Notes under the pieces: model-generated
Database searches by the model: none
What the model was told of the DNA's origin: nothing
The model's input: only the letters and a program-made list of their open reading frames with translations
In this document: positions 13,101 through 25,100 of the stretch, piece by piece
How positions within the stretch are numbered: the stretch's first letter is position 1
Layout of the letters: every line of letters starts with the position of its first letter
Program-made: the position numbers and the translations under genes
NCBI GenBank assembly: GCA_013396525.1
Contig: VWYX01000084.1
Span: forward strand, 318,901 to 382,900
Direction: 5' to 3'
Length of the DNA stretch: 64,000 bases
From: Chaetorhynchus papuensis
Lineage: Eukaryota; Chordata; Aves; Passeriformes; Rhipiduridae

Positions 13101-16100
13101 ACTAATGCTTTAAGTCTTTTTTCGTAAAGAAATTGTTGTTCTTACTATGTAGTATGTTAGACCCTTAAACAAATCTATGGATTGGTATAAATATAAGTCC
13201 AAATCTTTAGGACTTATCATTTGTGTGGGCTTAACAGGAGTAGGAGTAATGTGTAGTGGACAATGTTCTGCTATTGCACAGTGAGTTTTGTGCTTAAACT
13301 GTGTGGATCAATTTAGCCATTCAGATTTTGTCCAATAGCACTGAAGCTGCACTAGCAGAGAAAGAGCTGGAATCATTTTTAACTCTTGTAAGATCTGACT
13401 GATTATGTCCTTAAAAATGTAAAATAATCTTAGTTGAACTTTACTAGAGGATATAATTATAATGGTAAACAGTCCCTAATAAAACCTTATAAAAACTTCA
13501 CCTTTAGAGAATGATGAACAGGAAGAAAAATTCCGTTATTCTAACTGTAATTTTAGGACCTAATTTTTCCAGACTAACAAGAAAAATGATCTTAATTCTA
13601 CTTTTTCTCTTGGATTGCTGACCTAGAATTGACTTTGTACTCCTCTGAAATTAGCACCAGATTACAGATCTCTGCATCTATCTGTGCTAAAAATGTTTTC
13701 ATGATTCCAGAAGTACCTGCTACCTAATAAAATGGACAAACACCATCCAGAGTACAGAAAGCCATCTGAATCTGTAACAATTAGTTCATATTTACTCTTA
13801 CTTATCCTCATCATTTAGACAGTGTGACACAAAGAACTAATGAGAGCCAGACTTCATAGAGTAGTGTTGCTTCAGTTTAGCACTTTCCCTTGTATTGATA
13901 AAAACTTCTGTACTTAAAAGTTTATTTTCCTGAATTTTCTTTAGACATTGTGATCTGTCGCTTTGAATTTGAGTTTTGTTGCTTTAGTTCTTATCTAAAT
14001 TTTAAAATTACTGTTATTTTTATATGAGCTTTCATAGTTCCCAGGTAAAATTGGATTATTAAGGCAAAATTGCCTCAAATCCTCTAAAAATTTGGGCTTC
14101 ACATGCCACTTACCACACAGAAAATTAATAGTGAAATGCATGCCCTAATGCCTGTTTTAAAAAGACTGAAAACTTTATTTAAGAATGTCAGACTAAAATC
14201 AGAAATATGTGTGATTATATTTTAAATATGTCCAAAAAAAAGACAAATGCTATTAAGATTTATGATTACTGAAATTGGATTTCCAATCAAGAGTAATTGC
14301 TCTTTGCTGTAAGAATATGGAAACATGTAAGAATGCTTAAAAATACAAGCTATTTTAGAAAATAATAGGGGGAATTTTTTTTAAAGCATTCTAGCAGTCA
14401 GACACAAAAAAATTTTTTTTTCTTTTTTTTTTCAGAATTACCTCTTCTATTGATTCTGCACTGGGGCAATGCTGGTATTTTGACCAGCTGATGAAACTTA
14501 GTATTAAACATCGATATGTGCATGAGTACGGTGAGCTAAACATCCCTGACAGAGATGGACCAGAAGCACTTCAAAATCATTTAAAGCAAACATCCACTGG
14601 CTGCCTACAGGAAAATAACCTCTTTATCATGGGTGTGACAGAAAATAAACAGGTCTTGTTGGATCCTTCCAAAAGATGGATTACTACTGGTGATATTCAG
14701 GCCACATGCATTAACTCCTCCATACCTGTGCACCAGAAGGAAAATAGAGGAGATCAGAGAGTGAAGCAGAAGAACACAGAATCTTGTATTAATTACAGTG
14801 GGCAGAGCAAAGGCAACAATAACATGTCAGGCCAACTCACTTTGCAACAGTCAGTGATAGTAGCAAGTGATAAGGGAAGAAATCTGCAGCACTTTGGGAA
14901 TGGTACAGAAAGGTAAGGTGGATGTCAGGTAAGGTGGATGTTTGCTTTCAAATCAGTTATACAGATAGACAATGCAAGTGAGGATTTCTTGTTTAAAACA
15001 GAGGCACTGAGTTTTTAAGACAATATTTTTAAGCTTGTTAGACAATAAAGAGTTATATTAAGATGTTGCCTACTAGGCTTCCATATTAACAATTAAGAAT
15101 CCTTTGTGATATTCTCCCAGTCATAATCCAGAGCTTTTCTCCATCAGTATGAATTAGTTGAACATATATTTAGAGGTCTGAATCTAAATAGAGATCTAAA
15201 TAGTTTGTACTTAGTGCTTGTCAAAAATGAGCAAATGAGAAAATGTACGCATATAACCAGTGGTCAGGAGTCTTAAATGAAAGTCTAAAAGCAGGCAAAA
15301 GATGAAATTCCACTTTCTGTGTTTTTCCTGTCTGCTTCATTGGAAATACCTGTCTCATGCAGTTTTCAGTATTTACCCCTCTTTAGGGCTTGGTGTTTGT
15401 TTTTTGGGGATTTTTTGTTGGGTTTTCTTTTTTTTTTTTTTAATATGGTCAGTGGAATTAAGTAGACCACTCCAACAGTTTATTCAGTCATTGTTACACC
15501 ACTTCTGCTCCTAATCCTTCCTTTGAGGACTCTTCCTCTGCAGTGATTCTTCACAGAACAGAGCCCAGCGGAGATTAGTCCTTAGATAATTTGATTTCAG
15601 AAGTTATGTGATGTGAATATCCTCCAGTATTTCTGAACATATATGTCACTTCTGGATTGTAATTTCTTGTTTAGTGGCACAGCTTTTCATTTGCCCCAAA
15701 GCACAGTGCTGTATGTTTTATGGTTAAAGTTTGGCAGATATGATAATCCAGTTGTATTGGTGAGGCTATGTGAGTCATAAAGGTATTTATTTCTCCATGA
15801 GACTCCATATGGCAGCATCCTTGATCCAGTCCTTCTGGCGGCAGTACCATGCTCAGAGGAAAAATGAACGCAATAAAACAGAGAATCATCAGTTTATAGC
15901 TTTGAGACAGAAACATGAAGCTGCCACAGTAATCCAGGTTGGTTTATGGTATTTTCTTTACTTATTTTGTAAGTTCAATAACAAAAAAATCTTTCTAATT
16001 TTGTGTACTTGTCATCTTCTATTTTTTTTTATTATTTTATTAGTAGTTTTGTAATGAAACATTTTTTGTTTTATTTAATCAGAACGTTTCTAAAAGACAT

Positions 16101-19100
16101 ACTTCTTTGCAAAAAGTTGTATAGAAACATAAAAATATTTTCCCTTTTTCCACCAAGTATTTCCCTGAATTATTTTTACTTGATTTAATTCTAATATTAT
16201 GCTTAAGAGATACTGTGCCCATGTTCTTACTGGAGCCGTTCTATGCCATGAAACTGATGGAGTGCCTTCATTGCAGAGCCATTAAAGTTGTACAACAGCA
16301 CTTCTTTCATGACAGTGAGAATTTTTTGCATGGTGTTTTAAACACTTGGGGAATCTTGAATTCTAATGATGTCAAATACTGATTTGGGGGGGAATTGCTG
16401 TCTTGAATGTAGTTTTCTTAATTCCATCTATCTCATCTCTGAAGTGTTTTTGCTGGATGTGATTCTATGCTTGGCATGTGTTCCTAATACCCTTCCTTGT
16501 TTTCTAGCACTTTAATTCCTAATGTGCTCCTTTTTCTTAGACATGATTATGCTTACTGGTAATATTTTTTTAAAATAAAGGTCTTAGACAGTTAAAAAAG
16601 AGTAACTGACCTAGGTCAATTACATGAGATGTCTCCAAGAATTGCTACTTGTAAAGTATAAGACATTTAGTACAACTGTATTTTTATTCTCAGTAATTTG
16701 AAAGTTGACACTCAGGTTTTTCTTATGTAGACTTTCCTTTCAGTTTATAATAGTCCCTGAAGGAATTGTCAAATAATTAATTAGTTGACCTCTACTTTTT
16801 AGAGGTTTGTAGTTGAGGGAGTTGCAGGATTCCTTTCTGCTTAGTTGTGGAGAGCCTCTTGAGTACTCTAAGCTTTAGACATATGCTGGCATTTAATTTG
16901 TCTTGCAGTTTTAAATGTCACATAAAGTTCAAAAAACAGATCATTGAGCTATTAAACAAAGGCCCAAGATGTTTTATCTTCCTAATGGGATAACATAGAG
17001 AATCTGGATTTAGGTTTGATCTATGGATGTGTATAACATGCTTTAAATTTTTTGTTTAGGCATTTTGGAAGGGTTTTCTTTTGCGAAAGAAACTGGCCAG
17101 TGCTCTTGCAGATGTTACAAGTGATGAAGTGGAGGATGAATACGAAGAAATAAATGTGGACGCTTTTACATTTTCTGAAGTAAGCATAGTAATTAGCATA
17201 AAAGCTTCACTGTTGTTCTTAAGTGATCATGTAGGTGTTGGAAGTAAAAGAAATGGAAAGCACTGCCAAGGCAAGAATTAACATTTGGATGTCCAGAAAC
17301 AAAGAAGCATTTCTTATATATAGCTGATTTAAATGTATTTGTCTTGGATTCATTTTTTCCTGCTCTTTGAGATGCTCTGGTAGTTATTGTGCTATTAATG
17401 TCTCACCCACTGTAGAACCCCATATATTTTTACAGCTAAAGGGCAATCAAATGAGAATAAGGAAACAGTTCCTTTTGTTCCAAAGTTTTTATCTTTTTAG
17501 TATTTTAGTAACAAATTATAATGTCAGTAATATTTTAATGTGTATTTTTTTCATTTTTCATGACAGAATGAGAACAATTTAGAAAGTACTGCAACACTGA
17601 ATGTCAGTTATATTCTAGGAAAAAGAATATATCCCCAAAGCAAGAGGTGAAGCAGGGTTATTATCTTATGTGTAGTGTGCTAAAAAAGATCACAAGTTCA
17701 AATACAGTAGTAAGTTATGAAGAGAAGCATGGTTAAATCAGAAAAAGACCTCAAACCCCACACTCAGCAGCTCTGTTATGAACAATAACCGGAAATTGTT
17801 ACTAGTTATTTTTTACAAGTTATACAGAGTTAAAAATGCTCTTTCGGTTTCAAAAGGATTGAAATTGGATCAGAAGTTTCCATTCTAAGAAATGAAAGTA
17901 GGCTCCAGAGGAATTTGAGCAATAGCATCACATTAAAACTGAATTTAGCTATACTTAGGTAAAAAATAAAAATGTCCATGGGATCAATATTGCCATTCAG
18001 TAAACAAGAAAAAGAATCTTTAAAGAAATTTTTTCTTTATAGCCTCAAAAGACAGTCTATATGGGAAGTTCTAGACTCAGTATGCATAGTAAATAGTAAG
18101 GCAGCTGTTGCTGACGAATACATCTATATATTTGTCTGGAGAACTGATTTCTCTAATTGTTCACATTCATTGACTGCTTTTTGGCTGCCTTTTTTTTTTT
18201 TTTAATGCTTTCAGGTAAAGCAAAGAAAACTGACAGCAATGTGGCCATTTGAGACCTAAGAGGACATGACTAAGATTTTTTTCATGAACCCTTGTCTGAA
18301 TGTGCTTATTCAGCTGCTGTGTCTTTGCAAGAGCCATTTATCAATATTCCACTGTAATTTTGCAAAGGAGATATATGCAATAGCCCTGCTACTGGCAAGA
18401 CCAGGTCCCATTTATAATCTGGTGTTTGTACAGATCATAGAGAGCTATGAAATCAAGTATGGTGTTGGTTGGTGCAATGCAGTTTATAGTTGATCAGTCT
18501 TTGGTCATCTGATATCCGGCTTCTCTTGCCAACTCCTCCCCCTAGAAAATAGCTGGGCTTTCTATGAAATTATTATCGATGAGTTGATGACTTAGGGCAA
18601 TTTTATTTTTTTCTTCTCCTTTTCAGCAACTATTTTAAGGTACATTTTCAGAATTACTGCTTTATTTAAGGGCATGCAAAAGGTTTGAGGCAGAAGTCCC
18701 AAGAATCATTTGGTAGACGAGAAACGTGTGTGTGTAAACATAGAGATCTGGCTTAAATTTTAGGATTTTTTTCTTTTTAATTTGAAATACATATACAAAA
18801 CAGTTTCATTCATTGATGTTCTCTGATCCCTGGCTTCTTTCTAAAATAATAAAAAGCAGAATGTTGAAGGTTTTATTTCGTCACACAGGAAGGAAGTATC
18901 TGTTCATATATTAAAGAAGGAGAATATCCTGTTTTGAATTACTCAGCCAGTAGGCTAGAGTTTTACACACTGTAATTCAGTTGAGCCATTCTTGTCTCTC
19001 TCTGTCTGGCCCAAATAACTCTGTTATGTTTCATTTTAGGTTTTTTTTAATTGCTTAACTGAAAACTACATGGACAATTTTGTTCCATCTTTCTGTCAAC

Positions 19101-22100
19101 AAGACCTGCATTTGGGCAGGTGTTCCTGAGGCTAGGGAGAAAAGGAAGGGGTGGAGAAGGCAGGAAAAAGCAGACCAGCTCCTTTCAGAGAGATTTGTAC
19201 TGTATCATCCTCTGGTGTTGCCACATATTTCTTTCTTTCTTTTAATCCAAATTATTATTGAGTTTATCAGGAATGACATAAAACATGAATTTAGGGAGAA
19301 ATTCTCAGGAAGTGTTTAGGTTCAGATGATGACAGGTGAACCATGAGCTGACATTTTAATTTTCACAGCAGGCTCAAAGAATGAACTGTGGATTCATGTC
19401 AAATAGGTTAAGCAAGCCCTTTTTATGATAAAAAATATAACAACATCTGTTTTCTACAGAGCAGTGTATATGATAAATTTACAATGTATATGTCTGTGAA
19501 TGTTCTTTTTTCAGTGAGTGAATATTTCAATGTTCAACATCGATGACTGTAACTAGAATTATACCCTGCAATATTTGTCATATTTTTTCTTTTCTTTTTC
19601 TTTTTTTTCAAGTGTATACATTGTCTGTGCTGAAGAGTTTGATTGTGAGAAATGTGTGGTGTAACTATCCTGGGCATACACTCTGCTCTGTCTAGCCCAG
19701 ACTAGCTGCTCAGTGCTGGGTTGCCTGTTTCCATGTGTCTGTAGCTGTTTTATTCTCTGCAGTTGGGTAATTCCAAATCATGTGGACTTCCTACTTCTGG
19801 AGAAACAAGCAGCAGAAACTTGGGACCGTCTATACTTCCTATTCCTTCCTTTCTGCTCTCAGTGTTTTACAGCAAAGTGCTGAAGCAGAGCCAAATAATG
19901 ACACGTGGTATCAGTGGCTATCTGTTGTGTCTCAAACAAGTGTGTAGGGAGGAGTACATATTGCTGGGCTAAGAGATCCCATATGCTGGGGTTTGAAGGA
20001 AGAGAAAACTATTTGGATACCATTTTGTACTGCAGATTTCACTGTTCTATAGGGTGAGTGAAATGAGAGAGAAGGGCAGAAAAACCTTTTCTTATCACAA
20101 ACTAATACAAATGTATTAAATCTTGTCTAAAAACTTTTTGAATAGTTCACTATTTTCTGTTGTGGTCTTTGTTTAGGTCTTTCTTATACTGTTACGTAGA
20201 TTTTAGTCATAATGATTTTATTCAGTATTATCTAACATTCTACAAAATCACTACTGTGCAAGCACCTATTTAAACCATTTGTAAATAGCAGTGCAATAAG
20301 TCACTAGGCATCAGTCTTCATGAAAAAAATGTTTAATATCTTCCTTATAAACTCAGTGTACCCAGTGTTTCATGGAAGGTGAGGCTGTGAAATAGCATGG
20401 GGGAAACCATAGTCTTTGACAAAGATTTTCACTTCATTTATGCCCATTGAATGATATATTTATAGTGCAAGTTGAACACTGTATCACATGAAAAATGGGT
20501 TGCCTGTGATTGGGCTATAGGAATGGCCTTTATCTTTCTAACAATAGCATGAATATTAGTCTTTTCACCTGAACCATTGCTGGTACCTTCTTGTATTCAT
20601 ATCAGCTCCCACACATTGCCAAAGACATTCAGAGGCAATTGATGGCAGTAGTGTTTTATGTCTGTTTGATTGTGCAATGTCAAACAGGCTATCCCAGATG
20701 ACATGAAAGATCTGGCCAACAGATGTTTCACGAAGTATGAGCCTGGTATTTAGTGATATCTTCACGTCTTTCATGTGGACTTTGGAGAATTCCAGCCTAC
20801 ATGCTCCAGAAGGCTGATCTTAAGGCAACCTTTCATCAGCAGTCCATCCGTGTAGCAAACGATCTACAAGGCAGCGCTCACTTCACCTCTGGTGGATGAA
20901 ATCTGACAGCACATTTGCTTGACACAGCTCTTACTTTTGGTACCATCTAAATATCAGTATTGTTGTTTTCTCAATGGAACTATGATGTGAGCCAAATGCA
21001 AAATGTCTAAACTTGCCAAGGTGTCAGGAAGCTGAATAAATTAAATATGATGAGGTTTTAGACAATTCTTTACACTGAATAAACATATGGACACATCTTA
21101 TTCTCATCAAGAGAAGTATCAATATTGATGATTACATGGCACACTAAGTAAGTACTCTTTTTTTAAAACTTCCTTTTTAGTTTAATTTAAATCACTTTAG
21201 TCATACTTCTTCAAAAAGAAAGTCACTTTGTAAGTTGCAGTGAAGTTAAAAAGAAATCCATCACTGCTTTGTTCATCAAAAGAGATAACACTGTTGCCCT
21301 GAGACAGAGTGATGTTCTTTTTCTGACCTTGATTATGTAGATTTTTTAAATTCCAGTCTTTTTGACTGCTTTTGAAATTATGGTTCAGGAGTTTCCTTCC
21401 CATTTCTTTTTGCATATCTACACTCAGACACATAGCCATTCCTAATTTTGTGCTTGCACAGCAGGTAGGTAGCAGTTTTACTTTTCTTTCTTCTCATTTT
21501 TTCTTTTCTGAGGGGGGGGAAGAATAAGAACTAGCTCATGTGTGCTAACTCTTAATAAGTAAACAGTAATTAGAACAACATTTTCCTCATGTCTCCCATA
21601 AGGAAATTTTCTTATCACATGTCCAAACTAGACCCATATGATGTGTTTTGTTTTCTTTTCCGATAATCCTTCATGATGTGGTTTGTTTCAGACTGGGAGC
21701 TTATGATTGTGAGCTTGTGACAGTGATTGCTGTTTTCTGGCTAGTGCTAGGAAATAAGTGTAGCCCATGGATTAGAAGGTCCCCATAACATTTCTTGTAT
21801 CTTGACACTCTTATGTATGTCTAGCTCCTGTAATTGCTTATAGATGTCAGATCAGCATCCAGCTTTTCTGTATTGTATGCTGCAAAGAATATGATCATCA
21901 AATTTCACATAAAGTTACAGTGTTGCAGAAAAGCAAAAAAGTGTCTTAAAAGTTTCATTAGATCCATCCTCTTCTTTTAAAAAGGAGTAAAAAACTCTCT
22001 CCTAAGCAATACATTGGAGGATCAATCTTTTTTCCATGAGTGTTTATCAATGATCTCTTGATAAGCTCCTGTTGCTTCAGCTGCTGTGTTAATGGATGGC

Positions 22101-25100
22101 ACACTATTCATAGTCTGTGGTATCAGCAGATGCATAAAACTTCTACCTCTTTCAGCAGTGCTGCTTATCTTGTTTTCTAGTTGTCTCATAGGTATTCTGG
22201 TCTTAGAAGCTGGTTGCTGCAGTCAGTACCTGAAAAAAAAACCACAACCACAGCTACTTAAGGCTATCGCTAACATTCCTGCTTCACAGCTCGTGCAGAA
22301 TGTGCTCTGGCTGCTCTCTGGCCTTCCACCATGAGACCGCAGTTCTTCCTACTGCCTGAAATGCTGTTAATTTTTAAAGAGAACCTATCTTCATGGCTTG
22401 TCTCTATGCAGTTCTTGGTTAAATAGCCAGATTCAAACAAATACTTCCCAAAGGAAAGCCTACTAGTGATGCATGGCGCTGCAGATAAAATTTGGAATCT
22501 ATATGTAGCAAATGTTACAGTATTTTTATAAATTACATTTAACTTCTATGGCATACCAAAGGATAGTGATATCATTAATTATAATTCCTAGTCTTATATC
22601 TCTACAGACAAAGTCAAGCATCAAAATTGAATAAGCAAGGCAAGCAATGGAAAAATGTATGTAAGTGAAAAAAGCTTTAGTTCTCTGAAGTTTCTACTCA
22701 CTACTGTAGCCTCAAAGGAAAGTTGTTCTAAGCCAAAAGCATCATTATAAATGGGAGCAATAATACAATCGTAAGTTCTTTTCAATGAGAACATCTCCAT
22801 CTGGAGTCTCTTGAAAGCTGAGCTAAGGATCTCTAATAATTGAATATATCTTCCCTAAGTTCTTTAATTTTTGTGCAAAGTTAAAACTGATGTTTTGGTA
22901 TAGATATAGTTTGTGTTTAAAATATTTAGCATGTCCACACATGTTAATTTCCATTAAAAAAGAGTTTTTAGTAGTCTCCATTTAAAAATTTCAGGAGCTA
23001 ACCTGTTTGATTGATCTGTGCTCTGTGAGAAGAAGCCATTGATGCAGTAATATTGTTACTAAGTTACATTGCAGTTCTTATGGAGGAACCAAAGAGGAAT
23101 GTGAGATGTCAGCTTCTGTGATCCTCTACACTTATATCTCTGCGTGTCTCATTGCCTGGAGCTTGAAATCCTTTTGGTTTAGAAGAAATGAGATGTTATC
23201 CAATTGCAGCACAGTTTAAGTCCCCTGAACGTATGCAAGTCCAAGGGAGCAGAAAAGATGCATCCAAAGGGGTTGAACAAGCTGCCTGATATCATTTTGA
23301 GGTTACTCTCTATCATTTTTGAAAGATCACAGCAACTGGGAAGGTTACTGGTGACTGGAAAAGGGCAGACATCACACCCATCTTCAGAAAATTCAAGAAG
23401 AAGATCCAGGGAACTAGAAACCCTCAACATTATCTCACTTTCTGGAAATACTTGGCATAAATACTTTCAGAAGCCATTTCTAAATGCATGAAAGGTGACT
23501 GTGAGAATCCACATGGGTTTACCAAGGACTAGTCCCCTTGTTTTCTGTCACAAGGTGAATGGCACTATGAATAAGGGCAGTGTAGTGCATATTGCATGCC
23601 TTTACTTTGGCAAGGCTGTTGACTGTCTCTCAGAGTCTTATTCCCAAAATTTGTTGAGGTCTGGGCTGGAAAAGTAGACAATGAGGCCACTGACGATTTG
23701 ACTGCAATGCCAGGCTCAAATAGTTGTGTTTTGTCATGCAAAATCCAACCTGTGGACAGTAATTAATGGAGCTCATCATGGATGGTAGGGGGACCAAAAT
23801 AGTAAAAAATTTAATTAGTTACCTGTATGATGGAACAGAATGCAATCTCAAGATTGTGCAGATGGCACTGTATTGAGGGCAGTGGTTGGTATGCTGGAGG
23901 ATCAGGGTGTTCTTTAGAGCATCCTGCACAGACGAGATAGAGAGGCTGACCAGAGCCTCATAATGTTCAACAAGAGCAAGTGCGAAGTCCAATATATTGG
24001 CAGTACTGTTGGCTGTGGTCTGACTTTCTAGGAAGCAGTCCCACAGAAAAGGATGTGTGGTCATAATGGACTTCTCATGCAATTCTTTGGTTTCTAACAA
24101 TGTAAACAAAGAATGGTAAAAAACCCCAAACACCTCATATGCTGTAATACAGTCTTAATTTAGCTAAAAACTATTTATGTCTAGTTTGTCCTAGAATAGA
24201 GCAGGCTAAGGATTCCTAAATGCTAAATACTGTCCTACTACTCACTCTAGTTTGGTTGGTTTTTTGGGGTTTTTTTTTGCATGAAAAATACTTAGAAACT
24301 TTTTTTTTTAAATATGGAAATAGGTGTAGCTATTGTTCATTTCATAAACCAGGAAAACATCCCAAAGAATCAGCTCCTTTCCAAAGAGTATCATGTCAGA
24401 GAGTATCACATGTCCCAAAAGATTTAATGTGTTGAGAATAAAGGTATGAATGAACAAATTTCAACTTGCAGGTTCATTTGTGGATAGTTTATTTCAAAAT
24501 AGAAGAGACATTGCCGGAGACATATAAGGAGGACAGTATAAGTGGACAGTATAAGTGGAGCTGAGAGGTGATTTAGACATACGTCTTTAGAATTAAGGAT
24601 TTTGTAGTGTAATTAAAGGTTTGTTAAAACAAATTTCAAAAAAATCTGTGTTTATAACTTAGCCCTTCTTTGCTCTTTAGCTTCCAAATCTTCTTTTTGT
24701 TCTTGTTTCTGAAATAGGGACTTTTAAGCAAAAAGGAAAAGCTGTTTTGAAATTTAATCAAATCTTTCATGTGACCTGAACTTTGAAACATGTTAAAGGT
24801 TAAATGACTATAAGCTTGTGACTAGTCTATTTTATATTACCCTGTGCTTCTGCATGACTTTCCTTCTTTAGACAAAACTGCAAGCTGAAGCACAACTTTC
24901 TTTTCTATTTTGTGTTAGTATTCATTACCTGAGCTGGATAGAACAAAATTGGGTACTCTTTGAATACACGGTATTTGAGGGGTAGGGTTGAGGTGTTCCT
25001 TGGCTATTTTTTTTTAAGTTTTTAACTCATTGCCCCTTGTTTCTTTGTTTCTATGGAAGTAGAAAAACTTGGGAAAAGGTTTATAGAGACATAGCAGCAA

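Larger units (their letters stand above)
7461..14435 (+). other. LRRIQ1: LRRIQ1 intron c-d
   Basis: A 7.0 kb intron with donor GTATGT and an acceptor behind a long T-rich tract (14408-14435). It holds a CR1 3' end (about 9100-9683) and a G-quadruplex motif (9790-9826). Reading frames at 10183-10476, 12569-12880 and 11521-11763 are low-complexity or lack any family signal, and I do not call them genes. Confidence 0.85.

Noticed and set aside
23819..24133. 104-codon minus-strand open frame
   Set aside because: Antisense of a degraded CR1 copy.
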